Positions 35,333 to 44,807 of a stretch of DNA of 64,000 nucleotides are shown piece by piece. Each line of letters begins with the position of its first letter. The stretch's first letter is position 1. The position numbers were made by a program, and so were the translations under genes. The notes beneath the pieces were generated by a model. It was not told the DNA's origin, did not search any database, and worked only from the letters and a program-made list of their open reading frames with translations. This DNA is from Rhodobium orientis (GTDB taxonomy: Bacteria; Pseudomonadota; Alphaproteobacteria; Rhizobiales; Rhodobiaceae), in the NCBI RefSeq assembly GCF_003258835.1, contig NZ_NPEV01000022.1:1-64000 (forward strand). Reading direction: 5' to 3'.

Positions 35333-37513
35333 ATGCGGCGCTCGGTTGTCGCGCTTTTCCTGATCGCGTTCGTGATGGTCGCGGGCGGCCCCGTTCGTGC
35401 CGCCGAGCGGCTGGCGCTCGTTATCGGCAATGCAGGCTATTCCAGCAGCACGATGACGGCGCTGAAGAACCCGACGAACGACGCGGCGCTGATCTCAGAT
35501 GCGCTGGAGAAGGCCGGCTTTACGGTCGATACCGTGCTCGATGCGGACCTGCGCACCATGAAGCGGGCGATCGCGTCCTTCGGCAAGAAGCTGACCGGGG
35601 CCGGGCCCGACGCGCTCGGCATGTTCTACTATTCCGGCCACGGCTTCCAGGCGAACGGGCTCAACTACCTGGCGCCGTTGAAGGCAAATCTGGAGGACGA
35701 GGTCGACGCGGAGTTCGAGGCGCTGTCCGTCGACTGGGTGCTCGGCAAGCTGGAACAGGCGCACAAGGGCGCCAACGTCATCGTGCTCGATGCCTGCCGC
35801 AACACCGCGCTGTCGCGCAGCATCAACGCGGCCAATGAGGGGCTCGCCCTCCTGAGGGCCACGCCGCGCGGCTCCTTCATCAGCTTTGCCACGGCGCCGG
35901 GATCGACGGCGACCGACGGAGCGAGCCTCAACAGCCCCTATACCGCGGCGATCGCCCGCGAGATCCTGCGGCCTGGCCAGACGGTGGAGACCGCCTTCAA
36001 GAATGTGCGCCGCTCCGTCGTCGCCGAGACCGGCGGCAAGCAGGTGCCCTGGGACCATTCCTCGCTGACCGCCGACATCGTTTTCGTGCCCGCTGACTCT
36101 GCGGCGGAAGGGGAAGCCGTTGCGGCGCTCACCCAAAAGAGCGGCGACCAGAGCGCCATGCAGATCGAATTGCAGCTCTGGAACGACGTCAAGAATGGCT
36201 CTGGCGCCGAATTGCAACTCTACCTCGACAGGTTCCCGGACGGCGCCTTTGCCGGGCTCGCCAAGGCGCGATTGGCCGAAGCCGGCGGCAGCGGCGGCGA
36301 GATCACGCCGCAGATGGAGCAGCTTTTCGCCCAGCTCGCCAGCCGCTCGCTCATCGTCGACAACCCGACCGAACCCTACGAATTCTACTCCAACGCGCGG
36401 CTCAACGAGATCAAGGGCAATTTCCTGAAGGCCCGGCAGGACTATCTGAAGTTCTTCGCCTTCGGCCTGCCCTACGTCGACCCGCACTACCGGTTCCAGA
36501 ACTTTTTGAAGGCGCAGGAAGGCCGGGCCGGGGCGCGCGAGACCTATTTCGCGCTCGCCGCCGGCACCCGCGATCCGATCCTCAACTTCGTCACCGTCCT
36601 CCTCAACGACGGGGAGCAGCGGGTGGAGGAGCTGGAGGGCGTGATCGCGCGCAATCCGGATTTCGCGCTGGCCTATTACGAACTGAGCCGCGACTTCTCG
36701 CTGGCGCGGCTCGGCCGCCAGTCGACCGCCGACAAGCGGCGCGAACTTGAGCTGCTCTCCCGCTTCATGGAGCTGGTCGACGAGGGCCAGTTCCTTAAAT
36801 ATTTCATCGACCAGCAACTTGCCGCCGACCAGGTCGAGGATGCCAGGACACGCCTCGCCGCGCTCTCCTTCCTGAGCCGCAAGGTGCTAAAGAACCCGGT
36901 GAGCCTGACCTCCATGCGCAGCAACCAGGGCTGGATGCTGAGCCTGTCCATCGCCGACCAGGTCGAAGAAATTTTCGTTGCCAAGGAGGGCGCGGAGTTC
37001 CGCTCCACCGGCTTCATGCAAGGGGCGATCCATCCGACCACGGGCAAGCCGATCCCCTATCCGACCGTGGAACTGCCCGGCCATACGGGGCCGACGACGC
37101 TGCAAGTGCGCTACCGGGACATCCGCGGCGAGACGCAAGGCCCCTATGAGATCAATTTCGATCCGGATACGGCGCTCGTCGCCGGCCAGAAGAACATTCT
37201 GGAGCAGATGTCGAATTCCTGGGTCAGCTATCGCAAATGGAACGGCAAGATGCTGATCTACTTCACCCACCTGATCAGCTATCGCTGCGCCATCGACAGC
37301 GTCGAATACGGCTTCGATATCGACACGCCCGACCGGGAGTACCGGCTCGCCGAGTGCGATCCGAACAATCCCCATGCCGTTGCGACCGCGAGCGGCAATC
37401 CGTCCGACATCTACGCAACCGTGCCGCGCGGCACCGGCTTCACCTCGCTGCGGCTCACCTACAAGGACGGCACGACGTCGGAAATCAAGCGCTTCGATGT
37501 GGTGCCGCAGTAA
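35333..37513 (+). CDS. Exported caspase-family (C14, metacaspase-like) protein
   Basis: Protein of 726 residues with an N-terminal signal peptide (MRRSVVALFLIAFVMVAGGP, ending near VRAAE). The ATG at 35333 follows an AGGGAG ribosome site. The caspase fold covers about residues 25-255: ALVIGNAGYSS start, catalytic His103 in MFYYSGHGFQ and catalytic Cys155 in VIVLDACRNTALS, so the dyad is intact. After a linker with DRFPDGAFAGLAKARL (SEL1/TPR-like), the C-terminal 400 residues are partly helical and then beta-rich, without a domain I recognise. First gene of a tight three-gene unit with the CHASE2 cyclase and a small exported protein. Substrates are unknown. Confidence 0.88.
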   Translation: MRRSVVALFLIAFVMVAGGPVRAAERLALVIGNAGYSSSTMTALKNPTNDAALISDALEKAGFTVDTVLDADLRTMKRAIASFGKKLTGAGPDALGMFYYSGHGFQANGLNYLAPLKANLEDEVDAEFEALSVDWVLGKLEQAHKGANVIVLDACRNTALSRSINAANEGLALLRATPRGSFISFATAPGSTATDGASLNSPYTAAIAREILRPGQTVETAFKNVRRSVVAETGGKQVPWDHSSLTADIVFVPADSAAEGEAVAALTQKSGDQSAMQIELQLWNDVKNGSGAELQLYLDRFPDGAFAGLAKARLAEAGGSGGEITPQMEQLFAQLASRSLIVDNPTEPYEFYSNARLNEIKGNFLKARQDYLKFFAFGLPYVDPHYRFQNFLKAQEGRAGARETYFALAAGTRDPILNFVTVLLNDGEQRVEELEGVIARNPDFALAYYELSRDFSLARLGRQSTADKRRELELLSRFMELVDEGQFLKYFIDQQLAADQVEDARTRLAALSFLSRKVLKNPVSLTSMRSNQGWMLSLSIADQVEEIFVAKEGAEFRSTGFMQGAIHPTTGKPIPYPTVELPGHTGPTTLQVRYRDIRGETQGPYEINFDPDTALVAGQKNILEQMSNSWVSYRKWNGKMLIYFTHLISYRCAIDSVEYGFDIDTPDREYRLAECDPNNPHAVATASGNPSDIYATVPRGTGFTSLRLTYKDGTTSEIKRFDVVPQ

Positions 37514-37537
37514 GCGAGCGAGGGGGCGGCAGCGAAG

Positions 37538-39490
37538 ATGACCGCATCCCCCGAGCGCCGCCGGCGCCTGCGCTTCGGCGGCTGGCCCGCGGCGGTGCTT
37601 GCCGTCATTCTTGCGACCGCCATCGGCTTTGGCGTCGGCCACCGGCTGGAGCCGCGCATCGGCGACATCCTCCTCTCCGTCCTCAATGTCTGGCACGATC
37701 CGCCAAAGGACATCGTCGTCGTTGCCGTCGACGAGGAAACGCTTGCCACCCTTGCCTACCGCTCGCCCATCGACCGGGCCTTCCTTGCCGGGTTGATCGC
37801 CCGCATCGACCGGGCCGGGCCTGCCGTCATCGGCGTCGACATCCTGATCGACCAGCAAAGTGAGCCGGCAAAAGACCTGGCGCTGCTTTCCGCCGTGCGG
37901 ACGGCCAGGACACCGATCATCATCGGGTTCGCGACGGGTGCCGACGGCCTGACGGACAAGCAGGCGACATTCCTGCGCGAGGCCCTTGCCGGCCTCGACA
38001 AGGGGCTCGTCACGCTGCTTCGCGAGCGCGACGACGGCACGGTGCGAGACCTCACCGCCGGCAGGGTGGTCGACGGCGACTGGCAGGACGGGCTCGCCGC
38101 CGCAATGGCGGAGGTCCTCGGCGCGGCGGTGCCGCGGGCCGGCGATCCCGGCCGCATCACCTATTTCAGCGATGCGGGGGGACGGCCGCACCGGTTTCCG
38201 GTCTACCCGGCGCATGTGGCCGCCAGCCTTCCCGATGCCTGGTTCGCCGGCAAGGCGGTGCTGATCGGCGCCATGCTGCCGACCGCAGACCTGCACCAGA
38301 CGCCGTTCACCTCGGCACTCGGAGCGGAGGCCGGGCTGATCCACGGCGTCCTGATCCACGCCCAGATGCTGGCCCAGATGCTGGCGGGCACCCACTACGA
38401 GACGCTGGAACTGCCGCAGGAACTCGGCTTCACCGCGCTCTTTGCGGTACTGACGGCCCTTGTCTTTGTCGGGCTTTCCGTGCCGCTTCTTCGAATTGCC
38501 GGTCTCGGCGCGCTCATCGTTGCGCTCTGGGCCGTCGGCATCCAGGTCTTTACCCACGCCCATCTGCAACTGCCGCTTATCGCCCCGAGCCTTGCCGGGC
38601 TCGTCGTCGGCGCCATGCTCGCCGCCGTGCAGTGGCTGCGCGACCGCGCCCAGCGCGACTATATCGAGCACGCCTTTTCCCACTATGTCAGCCCGGCGCT
38701 CGTCAAGCGCATGGTCTCCAGCGAGGAGGCGCTGTCGCTCGGCGGCGAGAAGCGGGTCATCACCTCCGTCTTCACCGACCTTGAAGGCTTCACCCATCTC
38801 GCCGAGGGCCTGCCGGCGCAGGAGGTGGCCGAACTCCTCAACGAATATCTCGACAAGGTCTGCGGGCTCTTCCTTGCCCATGAGGCGACCATCGACAAGA
38901 TCGTCGGCGATGCCGTCGTCGGCTTCTTCGGCGCGCCGGAAAGCCAGGACGACCAGGCGGACCGGGCCGTCGCCCTGGCGCTCGCCATCGATGCGTTTTC
39001 CGAAGGCTACCGCAGCGCCCTCAAGAACCGCGGGATTTCGCTCGGCGTCACCCGCATCGGCGTCCACCGCGGCGAGGCGATCGTCGGCAATTTCGGCGGC
39101 ACGCGGTTCTTCGACTACACGGCCATCGGCGACACGGTGAACACCGCCTCAAGGCTGGAAGCGGCCAACCGCACCATCGGCGGACGCATCTGCGTCAGCG
39201 GGACTGTGGCGGAGGCAGCGCCGGACCGCGCCTTCCGGCCGATCGGGACGCTGGTGGTGAAGGGAAAGAGCATCGGCATTTCCTGCCTTGAGCCGCTGGC
39301 GGAGAACGGCGCGGCGGCGGAGACCTATCGCAAGAGCTTTGCCGCACTGGAAGCGGGCGATCTCGACGCCGCACGAGGCGGGTTCGAAGAGGTGCTCAGG
39401 CTGCTGCCCGGCGATCCCCTCACCGCCTTCTGGCTCGGCCGCATCGCCACCGGCCAGACATCGACCACCATCGTCCTTGCAGCCAAGTGA
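37538..39490 (+). CDS. CHASE2-domain class III adenylate/guanylate cyclase
   Basis: Membrane signalling protein of 650 residues. An N-terminal TM (about 15-35) is followed by an extracytoplasmic CHASE2 domain (to about 290; IVVVAVDEETLATLAYRSPI, GPAVIGVDILIDQ). Three TM helices (about 290-370) and a cyclase domain (about 400-580) follow. Metal-binding Asp residues are Asp414 in FTDLEGFTHL and Asp458 in KIVGDAVVGFFG; the dimer arm is DYTAIGDTVNTASRLEAANR. A short C-terminal TPR-like segment ends the protein. It starts 24 bases after the caspase gene. The product could be cAMP or cGMP; cAMP is the usual product of such bacterial enzymes. Confidence 0.92.
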   Translation: MTASPERRRRLRFGGWPAAVLAVILATAIGFGVGHRLEPRIGDILLSVLNVWHDPPKDIVVVAVDEETLATLAYRSPIDRAFLAGLIARIDRAGPAVIGVDILIDQQSEPAKDLALLSAVRTARTPIIIGFATGADGLTDKQATFLREALAGLDKGLVTLLRERDDGTVRDLTAGRVVDGDWQDGLAAAMAEVLGAAVPRAGDPGRITYFSDAGGRPHRFPVYPAHVAASLPDAWFAGKAVLIGAMLPTADLHQTPFTSALGAEAGLIHGVLIHAQMLAQMLAGTHYETLELPQELGFTALFAVLTALVFVGLSVPLLRIAGLGALIVALWAVGIQVFTHAHLQLPLIAPSLAGLVVGAMLAAVQWLRDRAQRDYIEHAFSHYVSPALVKRMVSSEEALSLGGEKRVITSVFTDLEGFTHLAEGLPAQEVAELLNEYLDKVCGLFLAHEATIDKIVGDAVVGFFGAPESQDDQADRAVALALAIDAFSEGYRSALKNRGISLGVTRIGVHRGEAIVGNFGGTRFFDYTAIGDTVNTASRLEAANRTIGGRICVSGTVAEAAPDRAFRPIGTLVVKGKSIGISCLEPLAENGAAAETYRKSFAALEAGDLDAARGGFEEVLRLLPGDPLTAFWLGRIATGQTSTTIVLAAK

Positions 39491-39536
39491 CCGCGACCCC
39501 AATTCCATGCTTTGATGGAGGGGAACGGAGGCGGCG

Positions 39537-40268
39537 ATGCTGCGGCTTTTGCTGATGTTGATGTTGCTTGTCGCCACGGCGACCGTTGCCAGTGCGCAAG
39601 GGCCACTGGTCGTCATCGCCGCAACCACAGCCGACGGGGGCTACGCCGCGGGGGGCCTCATCGAGGATACGGGAGCGATCGGCCTTGCAGCCGGCGAGAC
39701 GCTGACGCTGATGGCCGAGGACGGCACCGTCATACGGCTCCAAGGTCCGCGCGAGGGCGCCGCGGCGAGCCCCGCCAGCGACGACGCCCTGCCTCCAGGG
39801 CTTTCCCGGATCGCCGGCTTCGTTGCCGGCGCCTCGGGCGAGACCAATGTGCTGGGCGCATCCCGGCGCGCGGACGGCCGCGAGGGCATCGCCCCGCAGC
39901 CGGATATCTGGATGATCAATGTGGACAGCTCCGGCGAGCGCTGCGTTCAGGCCGCACCGCTCGTCCTGTGGCGCAAGGACGCGCTCCGGCCGGCCTCCGT
40001 CACGGTGCGCGGCGAGCGCGAGAAACTGCCGCAAAAGACCTGGCCGACGGGAAAGGCGACGATGGAGCTGCCGGCGCGTCTTGCCCATGACGGCGACCGG
40101 CTGGTGCTCTCCATCGACGGCGACCCGCGCCGCTACACGCTGCATGTGCGCCCGCAGACGATCGCGGCGGACGACTGGGGCGGGATCCTGCGATGGATGA
40201 TCGACAAGGACTGCAAGCGCCAGGCCGGCCTCGTCATCACAGGCCTGCATTCGGGGCGGCTTCAATAA
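39537..40268 (+). CDS. Exported protein of unknown function, caspase/cyclase operon
   Basis: Protein of 243 residues with a clear signal peptide (MLRLLLMLMLLVATATVASA). I do not recognise a firm family. The segment LAAGETLTLMAEDGTVIRLQ, then GPREGAAAS, resembles the beta-rich FecR-like repeat found in proteins linked to CHASE2 cyclases. Two Cys (SSGERCVQAAPLVLW and IDKDCKRQAG) could form a disulphide. It starts 46 bases after the cyclase stop, so it probably belongs to the same transcript and may act as a periplasmic ligand or partner of the CHASE2 domain or the caspase. Confidence 0.7.
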   Translation: MLRLLLMLMLLVATATVASAQGPLVVIAATTADGGYAAGGLIEDTGAIGLAAGETLTLMAEDGTVIRLQGPREGAAASPASDDALPPGLSRIAGFVAGASGETNVLGASRRADGREGIAPQPDIWMINVDSSGERCVQAAPLVLWRKDALRPASVTVRGEREKLPQKTWPTGKATMELPARLAHDGDRLVLSIDGDPRRYTLHVRPQTIAADDWGGILRWMIDKDCKRQAGLVITGLHSGRLQ

Positions 40269-40287
40269 AACCAGAAGTAAAAAATCC

Positions 40288-40306
40288 CGGGCGCGGCTCG
40301 CGCCCG
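40288..40306 (+). terminator. Hairpin after the caspase/cyclase operon
   Basis: Perfect 8-base-pair GC-rich stem (CGGGCGCG / CGCGCCCG) with a GCT loop, 19 bases after the stop of the exported protein. Only a weak T-rich stretch (GATTATTACG) follows, so termination may be partial. Confidence 0.55.
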
Positions 40307-40371
40307 CCGATTATTACGTATTTAGCGTATACTTGGCTCGGGGGATTGTTATTCTGCCGGAACTTATACCC

Positions 40372-40386
40372 TTAAGCTCCATTTAA
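40372..40386 (+). promoter_or_regulatory. CtrA-type box upstream of the HBM chemoreceptor
   Basis: Perfect TTAA-N7-TTAA sequence, the full CtrA recognition motif, about 86 bases upstream of the chemoreceptor start in an AT-rich stretch. In alphaproteobacteria CtrA widely controls motility and chemotaxis genes, which fits this position. Confidence 0.65.
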
Positions 40387-40471
40387 TCTTTTTTCAGCAC
40401 CCTGCAATCAAGAAGCGATTCCGCTTTACTTCGAATCATATCGGTCTGCGGCAATTCAGGGGTCAGTGAAG

Positions 40472-42433
40472 ATGGTCGGCGGCTTGGGAATCCGGATTTT
40501 TTCGATCGGCCTTTTGGGCATGGTCGGCGTCCTTGCGGTCGGCGGTGTCTACCTCGCCGGCAACAACAAGGCGTCGCATTTCGAGGCCAAGGCGGAGGAT
40601 GCCGGCGAGATCGGCCGTCAGGCGCTCGGGCTCGACGCCGCCCTGCTCAATGCGCGCCGCGCCGAAAAGGATTTCCTGCTGCGATCCGATACGCAATATG
40701 CGGACCGCCATGCCGAGATCACCCGGACGGTCGAGACCATCCTTGCCAAGATCCGCGCGGATGCCGCGGCCTCGGACTGGCAGCAGATCGCCGAAGAAGC
40801 CGACCAGGTGCGGGCCGGCTACGAGACCTATGTGACGAGCTTCAAGACGGTGGTTTCCGCCAGCATCGAGCGCGGGCTGGCCCCGGACAAGGGATTGCAG
40901 GGGAGCCTGCGCAACTCGGTCCACGACGTGGAGGACCGGCTGAAGGCCTTCGATGCACCGCGGCTCGCGGCCGACATGCTGATGCTGCGCCGGCACGAGA
41001 AGGACTTCATGCTGCGCGGCGACCCGAAATATGTCGAGCGCCTGAAGAAGGGCGTCGAGACCTTCTCAGTGACCCTTGCCGCCTCGGATCTACCGGCGGC
41101 CGACAAGGCGCAGATCTCGGACCTGATCGCCGCCTATCAGCGCGATTTCCTCGCCTGGGCCGACGCCGCCGCGATCGTGCGCACCCGCACCGGCGAGATG
41201 TCGAACGCCTATGCGGCACTGGAGCCGAAGGTCGGCCAGATCGTCTCCCGGATCGGCACGACGGCCGAACAGGCGCGGATCGCGCGTGACGCCGTCTTCA
41301 GCCAGACCCGTTCGATCATCACCTGGTCGATCGTCGCCACCGCCGTCCTCGTCATGTTCGTCGCCTGGCTCATCGGCCGCTCGGTGGTGCGCCCGCTGTC
41401 GCGGATGACGGCGACCATGGGCGTCCTTGCCGACGGCGATCTGGCGGTCGAGATCCCGGACACCGGGCGCGGCGACGAGATCGGCCGGATGGCCGCCGCT
41501 GTCGAGGTCTTCAAGAGCAACGCCATCGAGCGCAAACGCCTGGAAGACCAGGAAAAGGACGAGGAAGCGCGGCGCGCGGCCGCCCGCAAGGCGGACATGG
41601 AACGCCTTGCCGACAGTTTCGAGACCACCGTCGGCGACATCATCCGTACCGTCTCGACTTCGTCGCGGGAACTGGAAAGCTCCGCCGATGTCCTCACCGG
41701 CACGGCGCAGCGCACCCGCGAACTCTCGACCAGCGTCGCCGCTGCCTCCGACGAGGCCTCGGCGAACGTCCAGTCGGTGGCATCGGCCAGCGAGGAAATG
41801 GCCGCTTCGGTCAACGAGATCGGGAGGCAGGTGCTGGAATCCAGCCAGATGGCGGCCGAAGCCGTCGGACAGGCGGAACGCACCGATGCGCGCATCGCCA
41901 CCCTTTCGGAGGCGGCAACCCGCATCGGCGACGTCGTCAACCTGATCACCGAGATCGCCCAGCAGACCAACCTGCTCGCCCTCAACGCCACGATCGAGGC
42001 GGCGCGGGCGGGCGAAGCCGGCAAGGGCTTTGCCGTGGTCGCCGCCGAGGTCAAGCAACTGGCGGAGCAGACCGCCAAGGCGACGGAGGAGATCGGCGCC
42101 CAGATCGGCAATATCCAGACGGCCACGGACGAGTCCGTCGGCGCGATCAAGGAAATCGGCGCGACCATCGGGCGCCTGTCCGACATCTCCGCCGGGATCG
42201 CGGCGGCGATCGAGGAGCAGGGCGCGGCGACCCAGGAAATCACCCGCAATGTCACCGAGGCGGCGACCGGCACGGCCGAGGTCGCCTCCAACATCTCCGA
42301 CGTCAACCACGGCGCGGAAGAAACCGGCGCGGCCTCCTCCCAGGTGCTGTCTTCCGCACGGATGCTGTCCAAGGACAGCGAGCGCCTGCAGACCGAAGTG
42401 ACGAAGTTCCTCGACAGCGTCCGGGCGGGCTGA
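40472..42433 (+). CDS. Methyl-accepting chemotaxis protein with HBM sensor
   Basis: Chemoreceptor of about 653 residues. After one TM a long helical periplasmic domain carries the repeated motif [12 protein letters not shown] and [12 protein letters not shown], which marks the two bundles of the helical bimodular (HBM) ligand-binding domain of McpS-type receptors for organic acids. TM2 ([17 protein letters not shown]) leads to a HAMP domain ([20 protein letters not shown]) and the signalling hairpin tip [20 protein letters not shown]. The ATG at 40472 is better spaced from AGGGG than the GTG at 40466. No CheR/CheB pentapeptide is seen. A CtrA box lies upstream. Confidence 0.93.
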   Translation: MVGGLGIRIFSIGLLGMVGVLAVGGVYLAGNNKASHFEAKAEDAGEIGRQALGLDAALLNARRAEKDFLLRSDTQYADRHAEITRTVETILAKIRADAAASDWQQIAEEADQVRAGYETYVTSFKTVVSASIERGLAPDKGLQGSLRNSVHDVEDRLKAFDAPRLAADMLMLRRHEKDFMLRGDPKYVERLKKGVETFSVTLAASDLPAADKAQISDLIAAYQRDFLAWADAAAIVRTRTGEMSNAYAALEPKVGQIVSRIGTTAEQARIARDAVFSQTRSIITWSIVATAVLVMFVAWLIGRSVVRPLSRMTATMGVLADGDLAVEIPDTGRGDEIGRMAAAVEVFKSNAIERKRLEDQEKDEEARRAAARKADMERLADSFETTVGDIIRTVSTSSRELESSADVLTGTAQRTRELSTSVAAASDEASANVQSVASASEEMAASVNEIGRQVLESSQMAAEAVGQAERTDARIATLSEAATRIGDVVNLITEIAQQTNLLALNATIEAARAGEAGKGFAVVAAEVKQLAEQTAKATEEIGAQIGNIQTATDESVGAIKEIGATIGRLSDISAGIAAAIEEQGAATQEITRNVTEAATGTAEVASNISDVNHGAEETGAASSQVLSSARMLSKDSERLQTEVTKFLDSVRAG

Positions 42434-42497
42434 CGGAAGCGCTTCGGCGCTTTCGGTACAAGCCTTTCCGCTCAATAGGACGGCGGGGTCCGAGCGC

Positions 42498-42905
42498 TCA
42501 GTTGGCGGAGCAGCGGCGGCAGGTGCCGCGCAGCTCGATCACCGATTTCGTCAGGTGGAAGTGCTCCGCATCCGCCCATTTGCGGACGTCGCGGATCATC
42601 GCCTTGTCGGCAAACTCCGTCACCGCGCCGCACTGCTCGCAGATGGCGAAGATGATGGAGTCGTGCGGCACGCAGTCCGGATGGCTGCAGACGATGAAGG
42701 CGTTGAGGCTCTCCAGCCGGTGGACGAGGCCGTATTCCTGCAGCTTGTCGAGGGCGCGGTAGACCTGGAGCGGCGCCCGGAACCCCTCGCCGCGCAGCCG
42801 GTCGAGGATCGAATAGGCACTGAGCGGGGCGCCGGCGTCGGCGAGCGCGTCAAGGACCAGCGCCTGGTTGCGGGTCAGGTCTTGCGCAAGCTCGTTCTCG
42901 GTCAT
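42498..42905 (-). CDS. zur: Fur-family zinc uptake regulator Zur
   Basis: Fur-family repressor, 135 residues from the ATG at 42905 (MTENELAQDLTRNQALVLDA). The winged helix is seen in APLSAYSILDRLRGEGFRAP and LQVYRALDKLQEYGLVHRLE. Metal sites: CSHPDCVPHDSIIFAICEQC and a C-terminal CRRC, giving the Cys4 structural zinc. Its ATG overlaps the znuB stop by four bases, so it is translated with the transporter it most likely represses. The Zur box lies before znuC and znuA. Confidence 0.93.
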   Translation of the reverse strand: MTENELAQDLTRNQALVLDALADAGAPLSAYSILDRLRGEGFRAPLQVYRALDKLQEYGLVHRLESLNAFIVCSHPDCVPHDSIIFAICEQCGAVTEFADKAMIRDVRKWADAEHFHLTKSVIELRGTCRRCSAN

Positions 42906-43726
42906 TCCCTTGGCTCCGGCGGCACGGCTCCAGCGTAGCGGTTTCGGGCGAGCGACGACAGGCCGACCAGAAAAAACGCAAAGGCGGCGACGACGATCGA
43001 CGGCCCGGACGGCGTGTTCCACTCCAGCGATGCATAAAGCCCGGCGACGACGGCGGCAACGCCGATGGCCGCGGCCAATAGCGCCATCTGCTCCGGCCCG
43101 CGGGAAAACCAGCGCGCGGTCGCGGCCGGAATGATCAAGAGCGCGGTCACCAGCAGCACGCCGACGATCTTCATGGCGATGGCCACGACGAGGGCCATCA
43201 ACAGCATGAAGACGAGATTGGCGCGGTCCGGGTCGAGGCCCTCGGCGGCGGCAAGGTCGCGGTTGACGGTGGCGGCAAAGAGCGGGCGCCAGATCATCGC
43301 AAGGACGGCAAGGATCAGCGCGCCGCCGCCATAGATGACGGCGATGTCGGTCTTCGAGACGGCCAGAATATCGCCGAACAGAAAGCCCATCAGGTCGACC
43401 CGCACCCAGGTCATGAAGGCAAGGCAGACGAGGCCGAGCGCGAGAGCCGAATGGGACAAGAGGCCGAGGAGCGCGTCGGAGGACAGACGCTCGCGGCGCT
43501 GCAGGACGACGAGGATGAGCGAGATCGCCGCCGACATCAAAAAGACGGCAAGCGTGATGTCGACTTCCAAGAGCAGCGCAAGCGCGATGCCGAGAAGCGC
43601 GGAATGGGCCAGCGTGTCGCCGTAATAGGCGATGCGGCGCCAGACGATGAAGCAGCCGAGCGGGCCGGCGACGAGGGCAACGCCGATGCCAGCAACGAGG
43701 GCGCGCACGAAGAAGTCGTCAAGCAT
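42902..43726 (-). CDS. znuB: Zinc ABC transporter permease ZnuB
   Basis: Membrane permease of the ABC-3 (manganese/zinc) family, 274 residues with about eight TM helices (for example VAGIGVALVAGPLGCFIVWR and YYGDTLAHSALLGIALALLL). The coupling-loop Asp/Glu pattern and NRDLAAAEGLDPDRANLVFM, the EAA-like loop, fit ZnuB. It overlaps znuC upstream by eight bases and zur downstream by four, forming znuC-znuB-zur. Confidence 0.95.
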   Translation of the reverse strand: MLDDFFVRALVAGIGVALVAGPLGCFIVWRRIAYYGDTLAHSALLGIALALLLEVDITLAVFLMSAAISLILVVLQRRERLSSDALLGLLSHSALALGLVCLAFMTWVRVDLMGFLFGDILAVSKTDIAVIYGGGALILAVLAMIWRPLFAATVNRDLAAAEGLDPDRANLVFMLLMALVVAIAMKIVGVLLVTALLIIPAATARWFSRGPEQMALLAAAIGVAAVVAGLYASLEWNTPSGPSIVVAAFAFFLVGLSSLARNRYAGAVPPEPRE

Positions 43727-44564
43727 CGCCCTCTCCCCTTTCCTTCTGCCCGGTCGTTGCGTCCGGCCCGTGATGGTGTCCGTCGTCCGGATGGCAATGG
43801 GCGGTCACGGTGCCGTCGGCGTGCAGCACGCGGCCGTCCGGCAGGTGGGTGTGGTCGTGGTGGTGTTCGTAAAGGGCCAGCGTTGCCGCGGCGCGGCCGC
43901 CGAACAGGCGCCGGTATTCGGGGCTTTCCAGCACCGATTTCGGCGATCCCTTGCAGCAGACATGGCCGTTGAGGCAGACGACGCTGTCGGTCGCCGCCAT
44001 CACCACGTGCAGGTCGTGGGAGATCAGCAGGATGCCGCAGCCGAGGCGGCCGCGGATTTCCGAGATGAGCTCGTAAAGGGCGATCTCGCCGGAGAAATCG
44101 ACACCCTGCACCGGCTCGTCGAGGATCAGGAGATCGGGCTTTCTGGCGATGGCGCGGGCCAGCATCGCACGCTGGAACTCGCCGCCGGAAAGGGTCTGCA
44201 CGTCGGCCCCGGCAAGGTGGGCGATGCCGACCTCCTTCAGCGCGGCCTCGGCGTCCGCCTTCGACAGCGACACCGTCAACCGCATCAGCCGCGACACGGT
44301 CAGCGGCAGGGTCCAGTCGACGGAGAGTTTTTGCGGGACATAGCCGATCCTCAGCGCCGGATCACGGATCACCCGGCCCTCGTCGGGCCTGGCGATGCCG
44401 CAGGCCATCTTGGCGGTCGTCGACTTGCCCGAGCCGTTGGGTCCGATCAGCGTGACGATCTCGCCGCGGTCGACGGTGAGGTCGACGCCGCGCACCAGCC
44501 ATTTGCCGCTGGCGTAGCGCCCGGCATCTTCGAGCCGCAACAGGGTCTGGGCCGGCGACAGCAT
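43719..44564 (-). CDS. znuC: Zinc ABC transporter ATP-binding protein ZnuC (His-rich tail)
   Basis: ATPase of the zinc importer, 281 residues from the ATG at 44564 (MLSPAQTLLRLEDAGRYASG); the frame upstream to 44717 runs into the Zur-box region. Walker A is GPNGSGKST, the signature is LSGGEFQRAMLARAIA and Walker B is LLILDEPVQGVD. The C-terminal 40 residues are His-rich (LYEHHHDHTHLPDGRVLHAD, then HCHPDDGHHHGPD), likely a cytoplasmic zinc buffer or sensor. The last codons overlap znuB. Confidence 0.95.
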   Translation of the reverse strand: MLSPAQTLLRLEDAGRYASGKWLVRGVDLTVDRGEIVTLIGPNGSGKSTTAKMACGIARPDEGRVIRDPALRIGYVPQKLSVDWTLPLTVSRLMRLTVSLSKADAEAALKEVGIAHLAGADVQTLSGGEFQRAMLARAIARKPDLLILDEPVQGVDFSGEIALYELISEIRGRLGCGILLISHDLHVVMAATDSVVCLNGHVCCKGSPKSVLESPEYRRLFGGRAAATLALYEHHHDHTHLPDGRVLHADGTVTAHCHPDDGHHHGPDATTGQKERGEGDA

Positions 44565-44737
44565 GTCTTTTGCTAATGTCCGCTCATCTGAAGCGCCAAT
44601 CGGCCTTGCGCATCGGGTCTGCCGGTCTGACGAACAGCCGGCACGCCGCCCGTTCGGGACCGGCACCGGGCCATTTGCGATTCCGTCAATGACCGGGCTT
44701 GATCGCCTATATGGCACGCGTTATAAGGTGACGCAAC

Positions 44738-44759
44738 AAATGTAATGTAATAACGTTTC
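44738..44759. promoter_or_regulatory. Zur box between znuC and znuA
   Basis: AT-rich imperfect palindrome with arms AAATGTAAT and ATAACGTTT. Read on the minus strand, GAAACGTTAT and ATTACATTT match the enterobacterial consensus halves GAAATGTTAT and ATAACATTTC at most positions. It lies 49 bases before the znuA start and about 174 bases before znuC, where Zur could repress both promoters. A GTTATA half-site at 44719-44726 may extend it. Confidence 0.75.
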
Positions 44760-44807
44760 ATCCTGTTCACCCGGCCCGACCCGGGCCGCCCACTGCCGGA
44801 GTTTGCC

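Noticed and set aside
42437-42452. Hairpin AAGCGC-TTCG-GCGCTT after the HBM chemoreceptor
   Set aside because: Stable loop but only six base pairs and no T-tract; too weak to call a terminator.
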